Assembly (NCBI RefSeq): GCF_014645895.1
Contig: NZ_BMMP01000003.1
Location: 431,806 to 495,805, forward strand
Direction of reading: 5' to 3'
DNA: 64,000 nt
Source of the DNA: Streptomyces daqingensis
Lineage (GTDB): Bacteria; Actinomycetota; Actinomycetes; Streptomycetales; Streptomycetaceae
The position numbers and the translations under genes were made by a program. Positions 16,969 through 25,724 of the stretch are shown here, piece by piece; position 1 is the stretch's first letter; each line of letters opens with the position of its first letter. The notes below the pieces were generated by a model. That model saw only the letters and a list, made by a program, of their open reading frames with translations, searched no databases and was not told the origin of the DNA.

Positions 16969-18408
16969 ATGGCCGGGCTCTGGAGCACGCAGGGTGTCCT
17001 GCGACGCAAACCCATCGAGCAGATCGGCGAGGGTGAGGACGGGGCCGCTCACCAGCTGACACGGGTGCTCAGCCTGTGGCAGCTGACGGCCATCGGCGTG
17101 GGCGGCATCATCGGTGCCGGCATCTTCACGCTCGCCGGCACCGTCGCCAACGGGAAGGCGGGGCCCGCCGTCCTGGTCTCCTTCCTCATCGCCGGGGTCG
17201 CCAGCGCCGCCGCGGCCCTCTCCTACGCCGAGTTCGCGGGCCTGATCCCCAAGGCGGGTTCCGCGTACACCTACGGGTACGCCGTTCTCGGCGAGATCGC
17301 CGGCTGGTTCATCGGCTGGGACCTCCTGCTCGAGTACACGGCCATCGTCGCGGTGGTCGCGATCGGCATCTCCGGCTACTTCTCCTTCCTGGTGCAGCAG
17401 GCGGGCGCCGAGGTGCCCGCGTGGATGCTCGGTGCTCCTGGCACCGGGGACGGGCACCGCGTCGACCTGTTCGCCGTCGTGCTCTGCCTGCTGATCGCCT
17501 TCCTGCTCAGCCGGGGCATGAAGAGCGCCGCCCGGTTCGAGACCTTCGTCGTGGCGCTGAAGGTGCTGGTCGTCCTGCTCGTCGTCGTGGTCGGCTTCTT
17601 CTACGTCGACACGGCGAACTACGAACCCTTCTTCCCCTTCGGTGTCTCCGGCGCCTTCACCGGCGCGGCCACCGTCTTCTTCGCGGTCTTCGGCTACGAC
17701 GCGATGAGCACGGCCGCGGAGGAGTCCCGGGACTCCCAGCGCCACATGCCCAAGGCGATCATCTACTCGCTGGCGATCTCGATGGTGCTGTACGTGCTGG
17801 CCTGCCTCGTCCTGACGGGCATGCAGAACTTCACCGAGATCGACAAGGAGAGCGGATTCTCCACCGCCTTCAAGTCGGTCGGCCTGTCCGGTATCGCGGA
17901 CCTCATCGCGGTGGGCGCCATCATCGGCATCCTCACCGTGATGTTCACCTTCATGCTGGGCGTGACCCGCGTGTGGTTCTCGATGAGCCGCGACGGGCTG
18001 CTGCCGAAGTGGTTCGCCAAAACCCACCCGACGCGTCACGTGCCCACCCGCGTCACCTGGATCGTGGGCGTCGCCTCCGCCGCCATCGCGGGCTTCCTGC
18101 CGATCGAGCAGGTCGCCGAACTCACCAACATCGGCATCCTCCTGGCCTTCGTCGTGGTGTGCGCCGCGGTGATCGTGCTGCGCTATCGGCGGCCGGAGCT
18201 TCCCCGCACCTTCCGCGCCCCCGGCATGCCCTTCGTGCCGGCGATCGGCGTGGGCTTCTCGCTGTGGCTGACGACGTTCCTGGCCTGGCAGACGTGGCTG
18301 CGGTTCGCCGTCTGGCTGCTGATCGGCCTGGTCATCTACTTCGGGTACTCCTACCGCCGTTCGGAGCTGGCCGGGCGGCCGCCGGAGACAGGCGTGGGCA
18401 AGGAGTAG
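16969..18408 (+). CDS. cationic amino acid transporter-type APC permease
   Basis: A protein of 479 residues. The start is followed by GIGVGGIIGAGIFTL-like helix 1 (here TAIGVGGIIGAGIFTLAGTV), then AALSYAEFAGLIPKAGSAYTY and FFAVFGYDAMSTAAEESRD, landmarks of the CAT / YfnA group. About twelve hydrophobic segments. It is predicted to import basic or other amino acids. ATG at 16969 has GAGGAGGA 8 bases upstream. The TAG stop doubles as the first bases of a promoter element for the next gene. Confidence 0.88.
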   Translation: MAGLWSTQGVLRRKPIEQIGEGEDGAAHQLTRVLSLWQLTAIGVGGIIGAGIFTLAGTVANGKAGPAVLVSFLIAGVASAAAALSYAEFAGLIPKAGSAYTYGYAVLGEIAGWFIGWDLLLEYTAIVAVVAIGISGYFSFLVQQAGAEVPAWMLGAPGTGDGHRVDLFAVVLCLLIAFLLSRGMKSAARFETFVVALKVLVVLLVVVVGFFYVDTANYEPFFPFGVSGAFTGAATVFFAVFGYDAMSTAAEESRDSQRHMPKAIIYSLAISMVLYVLACLVLTGMQNFTEIDKESGFSTAFKSVGLSGIADLIAVGAIIGILTVMFTFMLGVTRVWFSMSRDGLLPKWFAKTHPTRHVPTRVTWIVGVASAAIAGFLPIEQVAELTNIGILLAFVVVCAAVIVLRYRRPELPRTFRAPGMPFVPAIGVGFSLWLTTFLAWQTWLRFAVWLLIGLVIYFGYSYRRSELAGRPPETGVGKE

Positions 18409-18418
18409 CGTCGGGCGT
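18406..18418 (+). promoter_or_regulatory. leaderless-type -10 element overlapping the permease stop
   Basis: TAGCGT at 18406-18411 starts with the permease TAG stop and stands exactly 7 bases before the ATG at 18419. No ribosome site is present. Confidence 0.5.
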
Positions 18419-19141
18419 ATGAGTGAGGAAGTCAGCACCGTCTCCGTGAACGGCCTCCGAATCGCCTACCGCACCTGGGCGGAGGACAACGCGGAGGGCA
18501 CTCCCGTCGTGCTGCTCCACTGCCTCGGCGAGGACGGCGAGGACTGGCGCGGTCCGCTGATCAGCCGGCTCGCGGCCGCTCACCCGGTCTTCGCCCCGGA
18601 CCTGCGAGGGCACGGCCGCAGCGACTGGCCGGGGGAGTACGGGCTGGACGCCGTCAGCGCGGACGTCCTCGCCTTCCTCGACGTGCTGGGTCTGGACCGC
18701 GTCATCCTCATCGGCCACTCCTACGGGTCGGTCGTCGCGGGCATCCTCGCCGGGAAGCACCCGTCCCGCGTGGAGCGGCTCGTCCTCGAGGAGACACCCG
18801 CCATGCTGCCGCTGGACCCGCCGCGGGAGATCCGCGACAAGCCGGACGGGCCGCAGGCCTTCGACTGGGAGGTGCGCAGGCAGTTCGACCGCCAGCGCAA
18901 CGACCCGGACCCGCGCTGGTGGGAGGGGCTCACGGAGATCACCGCTCCGACGCTGCTGATCGGCGGCGGTCCTTCCAGCCATCTCCCGCAGGAGGACATG
19001 GCGGTCATGGCGGAGCGCATTCCGGAGGCCTCGCTGGTCACCGTCGAGGACGCCGGCCACCTCGTGCACGAGGACAGGCCGGGGGAGTTCGCGGCCGCCG
19101 TGCAGACCTTCCTCGCGGGCGGTTCCCCCTCCGGCAGGTGA
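18419..19141 (+). CDS. alpha/beta-fold hydrolase
   Basis: A protein of 240 residues with the classic fold order: VVLLHCLGEDGEDW oxyanion region, DLRGHGRSDWP, the nucleophile elbow GHSYGS (Ser101) and a C-terminal DAGHLVHEDRPGEF (His214). The substrate is unknown; the HG motif reads HCLGE rather than HGxP. It lies 10 bp after the permease gene and probably has its own leaderless promoter within the end of that gene. Confidence 0.88.
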   Translation: MSEEVSTVSVNGLRIAYRTWAEDNAEGTPVVLLHCLGEDGEDWRGPLISRLAAAHPVFAPDLRGHGRSDWPGEYGLDAVSADVLAFLDVLGLDRVILIGHSYGSVVAGILAGKHPSRVERLVLEETPAMLPLDPPREIRDKPDGPQAFDWEVRRQFDRQRNDPDPRWWEGLTEITAPTLLIGGGPSSHLPQEDMAVMAERIPEASLVTVEDAGHLVHEDRPGEFAAAVQTFLAGGSPSGR

Positions 19142-19347
19142 CGTCCGGAGCGGTGCCCGCAGGTCAGCGGCCGCCGCGCAGGCAGGCAGCGGCAGCCCCT
19201 CCGCCTCGCCGGCGGTCCGGCACCGGAAGGTCCGCTACGACGGTCCGGCTTCGACGAGTCAGTCGCTGACGGTTTTCCCGTGCGGGGCAGTGGACACCCG
19301 TAGAGTGATAGTTGAACAGCAAAGCACTTCTGCGAGGAAGGTCCTTG

Positions 19348-19863
19348 ATGGCTGAGCCCGAAGGCACGGCGCTGGAGGAACTGCGTGTCAGGCGTGAGGC
19401 TGTGCGCACGCGTTACCTGCGAGACGGCGCGCAGCGACCGGCGACCACGGCGCGCGGAGTCCACCACGTGGCTTTCATCTGCCGGGACGTCGAGGAGACC
19501 GTCCGCTTCTACCAGGACCTGCTCGGCTTCCCCCTCGTCGAGATGGTCGAGAACCGCGACTACCGCGGTTCCACGCACTTCTTCTTCGACATCGGCAACG
19601 GCAACCTGCTCGGGTTCTTCGACTTCCCCGGCCACGACCATCCCCCCTTCACCGAGACGGTGGGCGGCGTGCAGCATCTGGCCCTGGCGATGGACGGCCC
19701 GGAGCACGCGGCGGCCCGCCGCGCCCTGGACGAGGCGGGCATCGAGTACGCCGGCCCGGACCGCGGCGTGGAGGAGAGCCTGTATCTGCGGGACCCCAAC
19801 GGCGTCCCCGTCGAGCTGTACCGAGAGGACCTCGGCCTCTTCGACGGCAACAAGATCGTCTGA
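19348..19863 (+). CDS. VOC (glyoxalase/dioxygenase fold) family protein
   Basis: A protein of 171 residues. GVHHVAFICRDVEETVRFYQ opens the first beta-alpha-beta-beta-beta module, GGVQHLALAMDG the second, and VELYRE closes it. The two His and the Glu are the usual metal ligands. Glyoxalase, dioxygenase and resistance proteins share this fold; which reaction applies is not clear. ATG at 19348 with GAGGAAGG upstream is preferred over 19312. A strong terminator follows. Confidence 0.82.
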   Translation: MAEPEGTALEELRVRREAVRTRYLRDGAQRPATTARGVHHVAFICRDVEETVRFYQDLLGFPLVEMVENRDYRGSTHFFFDIGNGNLLGFFDFPGHDHPPFTETVGGVQHLALAMDGPEHAAARRALDEAGIEYAGPDRGVEESLYLRDPNGVPVELYREDLGLFDGNKIV

Positions 19864-19873
19864 CCTGCCCCCG

Positions 19874-19905
19874 TGTGCGGGCCCGGGGCGAACCGGGCCC
19901 GCACA
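19874..19905 (+). terminator. terminator of the VOC gene
   Basis: A perfect 13-bp stem (19874-19886 with 19893-19905) and 6-base loop starts 11 bp after the stop. Confidence 0.8.
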
Positions 19906-19974
19906 GGCCTGTCGGGGCGCCGCCCGCGCTGGTTACGCTGATCGTCCGGACAGCGAGACGCGGGAGGATCGCAC

Positions 19975-20205
19975 GTGGCGGAGCGCACCGTGACCAGCAC
20001 GGCGGTAAGGCCGGACCTCGACCTGACGAACGCCCGCTGGCAGTCGGGCACCCAGGAGATGGGCGGCGTGGAGATCGCCTTCGTCGAGGGCTGGATCGCC
20101 ATGCGCAACGGCCGCACACCCGAGGTTCCGGCCGTGATCTTCTCCCCCGGGGAGTGGAACGCCTTCGTCCTCGGCGCGCGCGACGGGCGCTTCGACCTCA
20201 CCTAG
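19975..20205 (+). CDS. DUF397-like small protein
   Basis: A protein of 76 residues. ARWQSG, VEIAFVEGWIAMRNG, VIFSPGEWNAFVLGARDGRFD align with the DUF397 pattern (W..SS, VA.RDS, F.P.EW.AF..GV..GEF). These proteins are usually encoded beside an Xre-type regulator in streptomycetes; here there is no such partner. GTG at 19975 has GGGAGG upstream. Its TAG stop overlaps the TAG stop of the helicase gene on the other strand. Confidence 0.7.
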   Translation: MAERTVTSTAVRPDLDLTNARWQSGTQEMGGVEIAFVEGWIAMRNGRTPEVPAVIFSPGEWNAFVLGARDGRFDLT

Positions 20206-22544
20206 GGTGCCCGGTCCGGATCCCAGGGGGCGTGCGCCTGCGGGCTGTCTCCTCGGGCCGACCGGTCCAACTGCACCAGCGCCTCCGGCAGATGACCCTC
20301 GTACACGACGGTGAGCCGGTGCGTGACCCGCGTGATCGCCACGTACAGGTCGTGACCGCCCTGCGGTGACTGGGCGAGGATGCCCGCCGGGTCGGCCAGC
20401 ACGACCCGGTCGAACTCCAGGCCCTTCGCCTGGGCCACGCTCAGCACGGCCACCTCGGCGTCGAGCGCGGCGCTGCCGCTGCCCGTGGCCGCCCGAGGCA
20501 GGGCCCGGCACAGGGCGGGGACCCGGTCGTCGGGGGCGATGACCGCGAGCTTGCCGCCGCCCGCCTCGCGCAGCGCCCCGTGTTCACGGGTCACGCACCG
20601 TACGGCCCCGGCGGCCAGCGATCCCGTCTCGCAGCGCACCGCGTGCGGGCGTACGCCCTCCTGCCGCACCGACCCGGGCGGCTCCTGGTCCGGCGACACG
20701 GCAGCGAGCACGCGCGCCGCCGGCTCCATCACCTCGGCGGGCGTGCGGTAGTTGACCGTAAGGCGCTCCTCCCGCCAGCGGCCCGCCGCGTGCGGGGCGA
20801 GCACCCCCTCCCAGCTGCGGGCGCCGGCCGGGTTACCGGTCTGTGCCACGTCCCCCACGAGCGTCATCGAGCGTGAGGGTGCCCTGCGCATCACCATGCG
20901 CCACGCCATGGGGGACAGCTCCTGCGCCTCGTCGACGATGACATGTCCGTACGCCCAACTCCGGTCGGCCACCGCCCGGTTCGCAGTCGTACGCGCCGCC
21001 CCGGGGCCGCACATCCCGACGGCGAGGTCCGAGGCCTCGACCAGCCCGGACTCGTCGAGCCCCAAAATCTGCAGGACTTCCCGGGCGTACCGCTCCTCCT
21101 CGGCCCGCTCAGCACGCGCCGCGCGAGCGCGGGCACGCGCGGACGAGTCGTCCTCGCCCAGCAGTTCGGCGGCCTCGTCGAGCAAGGGCACGTCACCGAC
21201 CGTGAGTTCGGCGCCCGGCGGGCGCAGCAGCGCAGCCTGCTCGGTGTCATCGAGCAGGTCCGCCGCCGCCCCGGCCAGCAGAGAGCAGTCGGAGAGGAGC
21301 CGGTCCACCAGCCGGGCCGGAGTGAGCAGCGGCCACAGCCGGTCCAGCGCCGACCGCACGGATCGCTGCCGCCACAGTTCTCGGGGGCCGTGCCGCAACT
21401 CCTCGTCGTCCAGCGGACGTTGGGTGTGCTCCGCGCGTGCCCGTACGAGGGCGGCGAGCATGTCCGTGACGAAGCGCTTGCGTGCCGCGTTGTGCGGCGT
21501 CTCCAGCGCTTGCGCGCGTCGCAGCGCGCGCAAGCACACCTCGTGGGGCACGCGGACGCTGGTCTCCTCCTCGTCCAGCGGCACCGGCAGGTCGCCGTCC
21601 GGGACGTGCTGGTGCAGCCGCACGGCCTCGGCCAGCACCCGGGCCATCCGCAGGGAGCCCTTGATCACGGCTGTCGCGGCGGTGTCCTCCGCGCTCGTCT
21701 CCACACCGGGGAAGAGCCCGCCGAGGGACGTGAGCACCACGTCCGTCTCACCCAGGGAGGGCAGCACCTCGCCGATGTAGCGGAGGAAGACCGCGTTGGG
21801 CCCGACGACGAGCACGCCCCGGCGGGCGAGCGTGCTGCGGTGCGTGTAGAGGAGGTAGGCCGCACGGTGCAGCGCGGCCACCGTCTTGCCCGTCCCCGGG
21901 CCGCCCTGCACGACGAGGACCCCTTGCAGGGGCGAGCGGATCACGCGGTCCTGCTCGGCCTGGATCGTGGCCACGACGTCGGTCATCCTGCCCGTCCGCG
22001 CGCCGTCCAGTGCCTGGAGCAGCGCCGCCTCGCCGACGAGCCCGGATTCGTCGCCGGACTCCGGGCCCGGCTCCCGCAGCAGCCGCGGGTCGAGGATCTC
22101 GTCGTCGATGCCGGTGACCGTTCGGTTCTGCGAGTGCAGGTGGCGGCGCCGCGCGAGGCCGGAGGGCCGGGCGGGCGAGGCGGTGTAGAAGGGTCCGGCC
22201 GCCGGGGCCCGCCAGTCGACGAGCAGCGGGTCCATCGCGGGCGTGCGCAGGCCGATGCGGCCGACGTAGAGGGCCTCGCCGTCCACCGCGTCGATCCTCC
22301 CGAAGCACAGTCCGCTCTCCACGGAGTCGAGCTGGGCGAGGCGGCGGGAGTACTCGTCGGAGAGCGCCTCGCGCTCGGTCGCCGCCTGACGTGTGCCGCC
22401 GTCGGTACCGCGGGCGTGCACTTCGGCGAGCACCTTCGCCGTGGCGGCGCGCTCCTCCTCGAGCCGGTCGTAGAGGAGGTCCGCGTATCTCTGCTCCTGA
22501 TGCAGGGCCGCGGCCAGAGGGGCCGCCGGTTGACTCTCGGTCAT
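20202..22544 (-). CDS. UvrD-like helicase of the HelD/HelR group
   Basis: A protein of 780 residues. An N-terminal coiled region (EQRYADLLYDRLEEERAAT) precedes a split superfamily 1 motor: Walker A QGGPGTGKT (to residue 221), Walker B VDEAQELSPMAW, TLVGDVAQT, and the C-terminal SVAQAKGLEFDRVVL and YVAITR. This order is that of HelD, which binds RNA polymerase and frees stalled complexes; the streptomycete HelR form protects RNAP from rifamycins. Which of the two this is cannot be settled here. I see no rifamycin-associated element upstream. ATG at 22544 is 12 bases after GAGGAG. Confidence 0.82.
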   Translation of the reverse strand: MTESQPAAPLAAALHQEQRYADLLYDRLEEERAATAKVLAEVHARGTDGGTRQAATEREALSDEYSRRLAQLDSVESGLCFGRIDAVDGEALYVGRIGLRTPAMDPLLVDWRAPAAGPFYTASPARPSGLARRRHLHSQNRTVTGIDDEILDPRLLREPGPESGDESGLVGEAALLQALDGARTGRMTDVVATIQAEQDRVIRSPLQGVLVVQGGPGTGKTVAALHRAAYLLYTHRSTLARRGVLVVGPNAVFLRYIGEVLPSLGETDVVLTSLGGLFPGVETSAEDTAATAVIKGSLRMARVLAEAVRLHQHVPDGDLPVPLDEEETSVRVPHEVCLRALRRAQALETPHNAARKRFVTDMLAALVRARAEHTQRPLDDEELRHGPRELWRQRSVRSALDRLWPLLTPARLVDRLLSDCSLLAGAAADLLDDTEQAALLRPPGAELTVGDVPLLDEAAELLGEDDSSARARARAARAERAEEERYAREVLQILGLDESGLVEASDLAVGMCGPGAARTTANRAVADRSWAYGHVIVDEAQELSPMAWRMVMRRAPSRSMTLVGDVAQTGNPAGARSWEGVLAPHAAGRWREERLTVNYRTPAEVMEPAARVLAAVSPDQEPPGSVRQEGVRPHAVRCETGSLAAGAVRCVTREHGALREAGGGKLAVIAPDDRVPALCRALPRAATGSGSAALDAEVAVLSVAQAKGLEFDRVVLADPAGILAQSPQGGHDLYVAITRVTHRLTVVYEGHLPEALVQLDRSARGDSPQAHAPWDPDRAP

Positions 22545-22567
22545 GGGGATGCTAAACTCCTCAACGG

Positions 22568-22596
22568 ACGTGCTGTGCAAGGAAGTTGATGCACGT
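22568..22596 (-). promoter_or_regulatory. dyad in the helicase 5' leader
   Basis: ACGTGC (22568-22573) and GCACGT (22591-22596) flank 17 bases, 24 bp before the ATG and just downstream of the predicted transcript start. It could be an operator or leader hairpin. Confidence 0.35.
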
Positions 22597-22605
22597 GAAC
22601 CGTCG

Positions 22606-22634
22606 AGCTTAACAGCTCCGGTGTTCCGCGTCAG
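22606..22634 (-). promoter_or_regulatory. candidate promoter of the helicase gene
   Basis: On the minus strand CTGACG (22629-22634) and TAAGCT (22606-22611) are separated by 17 bases. A 7-bp direct repeat (TCAGCGG twice) overlaps the -35 side. Confidence 0.45.
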
Positions 22635-22901
22635 CGGTCAGCGGTCACCCGATCTCGCGTACTCCCGTACGGCACTGCCGCTCCTTCCCCCGCAGTCCCG
22701 GCTGCGTGCCGCGTCTCCCAAGCGGTCTGCCCCGCGCGCACACGCCCGCGGGACGCTCCGCGGTCCCGGCCCGGCGCGCACGGAGTGCCGGGTGTGGCAT
22801 CGGCTCCCGGAGGCTCCGGGCCGCACGGGCGCCCCGGTTCCCGCGTCCGGTGAGCGGGGACGCCCGGCGGGGCGTCCTGCCGGGGCACGTACCATGTCCG
22901 C

Positions 22902-23399
22902 ATGTCGTTCCTCCGCCGTCGCAGTGCGTCCGTGCCCGCGGGCCCCGACTTCGATGTCCTGGCCATGGACCCGACCGACTGGCCGGGCAATCTCGGGGCA
23001 GGTCTGCTGCCCGCCCCGGACGGCAGCTGCCAGGGCGTCTTCCTGCGCTACGACCTCTTCGGAGGCCGCGGACCGGCCATGATCATCGGGAATCTGCCGG
23101 AGGGCTCGCCGGCCCGCGAGGTGAGCGGCAGCCAGGTGCCTTTCGAGGTGGCCCAGCTGATGTCCGCGCTGGAGAACGACGAGCCGGTCGAGGTCACCGA
23201 AGTCGAGGACGACCCCGTCATGCACGAGGACAACCTGCTGATCGTGCGCCGCGTGAAGTGCACGGAGGAGCGCATCTCCTGCGTGCAGTTCGACCGCAGC
23301 GACGGCGTGCTCGTGACCATCGCGAGCTGGGACCGTCCGATCACCAACGACCTCTACGCCCTGCTGAAGCCGCTCCCGGCGGAGATGTTCCAGCACTAG
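22902..23399 (+). CDS. conserved protein of unknown function, 165 residues
   Basis: The protein starts MSFLRRRSASVPAGPDFD and has a mixed alpha/beta composition with an acidic centre (ENDEPVEVTEVEDDPVMHED). No signal peptide, membrane segment or known motif is seen. A TACCAT hexamer 6 bases before the ATG suggests a leaderless transcript. The TAG stop is part of a CTAG that borders the MITE-like element. Coding bias is good, so I consider it real. Confidence 0.68.
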   Translation: MSFLRRRSASVPAGPDFDVLAMDPTDWPGNLGAGLLPAPDGSCQGVFLRYDLFGGRGPAMIIGNLPEGSPAREVSGSQVPFEVAQLMSALENDEPVEVTEVEDDPVMHEDNLLIVRRVKCTEERISCVQFDRSDGVLVTIASWDRPITNDLYALLKPLPAEMFQH

Positions 23400-23473
23400 G
23401 GGCTGTCTGACAAATGGCGCCGTTCGCCCGGAGGGCGGGGCGAGCCAGGCGGGATTTGTCAGACACGCCCTAG
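23396..23473. mobile_element. MITE-like palindromic insertion of about 70 bp between CTAG sites
   Basis: Terminal inverted repeats share a perfect 12-bp core, TGTCTGACAAAT, near both ends (left about 23404-23415, right complement about 23454-23465), and 18 of 20 positions match when the flanking CTAG is included. CTAG occurs at both borders (23396-23399 and 23470-23473), as expected for a target duplication. It has no coding capacity. The left CTAG contains the stop codon of the upstream gene. Confidence 0.6.
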
Positions 23474-23506
23474 GACCAAGCCCGGCAGACGCAGTGCCGC
23501 CGCGCA

Positions 23507-23542
23507 GAGGGCCCGGCACCCCCGCGGGGATGCCGGGCCCTC
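23507..23542 (-). terminator. terminator of the amidase gene
   Basis: A perfect 12-bp stem (23507-23518 with 23531-23542) and 12-base loop ends 17 bp from the amidase stop. Confidence 0.8.
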
Positions 23543-23558
23543 GTGGCGACCGGTGAGG

Positions 23559-25724
23559 CTACGAGGAGGAACGGATCAGCTTCACGTCGTCCGCCTTGAC
23601 GAACGCCACGCGGTGACCGAGCTGGATCTGGTAGTACACGAGGTCGCCGCGAACCACCTTGAACTTCTCCGCCTTCGGGTCGTAGTCCTTCGCGTACAGG
23701 TACTCGCCGCGCGTCTTCAGGCCGACGGCGTACGCCTGCCCCTTGCCGATCTTGTACGGCAGGGGGGAGAGCTCCTGGAACGGGATGTCCGCCGGGTACG
23801 CCTCCTTCTCGGGGTAGGCCCGCCCGTACACCGGGATCTCGTCCTTGCCCGCCTTCGGGGTGACCATGCGGCCCCGTGCCGGGACGGCGGTGGGCTGCTT
23901 CCGGGGGTTGTGGAACCAGGCCTTCTCGCCGAGGTACCAGACCGCGGTCCACTCGCCCTTGCGCCCGGCGACGGCGTACTGCTGGCCGGTGCTGGCACGG
24001 GCACCCGTGTCGTTGACGCCGGTCGTGGAGTCCTCGCCCCCGGGACGCAGGCCGGCGTCCTTCACCAGGGGCGACGAGGCGTCGGGTGCGGTGTGGAGCC
24101 GTACGGCGCCCGAGCCGTGCGCCGGGCACGGGTCGCCCGAGTCGTCGCACCGGGTGTACTCCGGCTGGTGCTTGCCGTAGGCCGGCCTGATCGTCACCAG
24201 GTCGCTGCCGGCGCCGCCACCGGGCTTGAAGGGCTTGCCGAGCAGGGTGAAGTAGTGCTGCCAGTCGAAGTACGGGCCCGGATCGGTGTGCATGCCGGGG
24301 ATGTTGGCGGAGGTGGTGCCGGGCACGTTGTCATGGCCGATGACGTGCTGCCGGTCCAGGGGGATGTCGTACTTCGCCGCCAGGTACTTCACCAGCCGCG
24401 CGGAGGAGCGGTACATCGCCTCGGTGAACCACGCGTCGGGGTCGGTCAGGAAGCCCTCGTGCTCCAGACCCACCGACTTGGCGTTGACGTACCAGTTGCC
24501 CGCGTGCCACGCCGCGTCCTTGCCACGGACGTGCTGGGCGATGTGGCCGTCCGAGGAGCGGAGCGAGTAGTTCCACGAGACGTACGTCGGGTCCTGGATC
24601 AGGTCCATCACGACGTTCCAGGGGCCCTCGGTGTCGTGCACCACGATGTAGTCGATCGAGGCGGACCGGGGCCGGTTCGCCTTGTCGTGGTTGCCGTAGT
24701 TCGGCTCGCCCTCGTCGTCCGTGTACTCCTCGTACGGGGCGGGGAGCCACTCGCAGGACACGTTCCGCGGGCACTCGGGGCCGGCCTTCGCCGCCGCGGA
24801 GCCCTCCCGCTTCGACGTGTCCCCGGCCGTCCGCGCGTCGTCGGCGCGCAGCGAGGGCGCCGCTTCGAGCGTGACCCGCTGGCCGGTGTCGTTGGTGCGC
24901 CGCGCGCCCGAACGCAGCACGTCGAAGACGTCGTTCGCGAAGGCCTCACCGGCCGCGCGCTCCGAGGCGCCGGGGAAGGCGGCCACAGCGCCGAACCAGT
25001 CCGCCGGGTCGGAGCTGAGCGGGCGGCCCAGCCGCTTCTGCGCGTCGGCGAGGAGCGCCGCACCGCCGCGCACGTTGGCCGCCTCCGACTTGCGAAGCTC
25101 CTTCCGGGAGAGCCCGGTCAGTTCGGCCGCCCGTTCGGCGGTGCGCAGCCTGGCGGGCACCTTCCCCTTTCCGAGCGTCGCCGCGTGGGCGGCCGCGGTG
25201 CGGGCCGCGCGCGCGGTGTCGCCGCGGGCGTCCTCCGTGCCCGCGTGGCCGTGGCCCGCCGGTGACGCTTCGGCGAGTGCCGTACGGGCGTCGGTGAGGT
25301 GCATGGGGCCGTAGCCGCCGGTCACGCTGGGCGCGCCGTCGTGTGCGTCCCAGCGTGACTGCAGGTAGGAGACGCCGAGCAGGACGCTGCGCGGCACCTT
25401 GTACTGCTCCGCGGCGTCGGTGAAGTGCTGCTGGAGCTTGGACGAGTCGCGCTGTCCGGCCGTGGCGTACGGGCCGGGCGAGGCGAGCGGCAGCAGCAGC
25501 GCCGCCGCCGCGGCACCGGCGGCGGTGACCGTGAGGGCGCGCGCGGAGCGCCCCCGCACGGGCAGCCGGTCCAGTGCGCGCCTGAGGCGGCGTCTGAGAG
25601 GGTCTGGGGCGTCGGGAACGGGGCCGGACGATTCATGGAAACCGGGCAAGGAAGCCTCCTCGGACTGGGCTCGTCGCATGCGGCGGACGCGAGCAGGCCT
25701 CAGAGGTATCGGTTGTACGATCAT
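23559..25724 (-). CDS. secreted or anchored N-acetylmuramoyl-L-alanine amidase
   Basis: A protein of 721 residues. A long basic N-terminus precedes a hydrophobic signal/anchor segment (63-82). A helical region with LLGVSYLQSRWDAH and GGYGPMHLTD (about 115-145) resembles a lysozyme-type lobe. The Amidase_2 domain (about 355-490) has zinc ligands His363 (VVHDTEG), His464 (VIGHDNVPGT) and the HTDPGPYFDW block. The last 200 residues look like SH3-type wall-binding modules. It would cleave the MurNAc-L-Ala bond outside the membrane. The start is uncertain: ATG 25724 or 25679. Confidence 0.85.
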   Translation of the reverse strand: MIVQPIPLRPARVRRMRRAQSEEASLPGFHESSGPVPDAPDPLRRRLRRALDRLPVRGRSARALTVTAAGAAAAALLLPLASPGPYATAGQRDSSKLQQHFTDAAEQYKVPRSVLLGVSYLQSRWDAHDGAPSVTGGYGPMHLTDARTALAEASPAGHGHAGTEDARGDTARAARTAAAHAATLGKGKVPARLRTAERAAELTGLSRKELRKSEAANVRGGAALLADAQKRLGRPLSSDPADWFGAVAAFPGASERAAGEAFANDVFDVLRSGARRTNDTGQRVTLEAAPSLRADDARTAGDTSKREGSAAAKAGPECPRNVSCEWLPAPYEEYTDDEGEPNYGNHDKANRPRSASIDYIVVHDTEGPWNVVMDLIQDPTYVSWNYSLRSSDGHIAQHVRGKDAAWHAGNWYVNAKSVGLEHEGFLTDPDAWFTEAMYRSSARLVKYLAAKYDIPLDRQHVIGHDNVPGTTSANIPGMHTDPGPYFDWQHYFTLLGKPFKPGGGAGSDLVTIRPAYGKHQPEYTRCDDSGDPCPAHGSGAVRLHTAPDASSPLVKDAGLRPGGEDSTTGVNDTGARASTGQQYAVAGRKGEWTAVWYLGEKAWFHNPRKQPTAVPARGRMVTPKAGKDEIPVYGRAYPEKEAYPADIPFQELSPLPYKIGKGQAYAVGLKTRGEYLYAKDYDPKAEKFKVVRGDLVYYQIQLGHRVAFVKADDVKLIRSSS

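Larger units (their letters stand above)
22545..22901. other. divergent spacer between the helicase and the 165-residue protein gene
   Basis: A 357-base stretch holding the helicase promoter and dyad described separately, and the upstream region of the gene at 22902. Nothing else is recognised. Confidence 0.5.
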
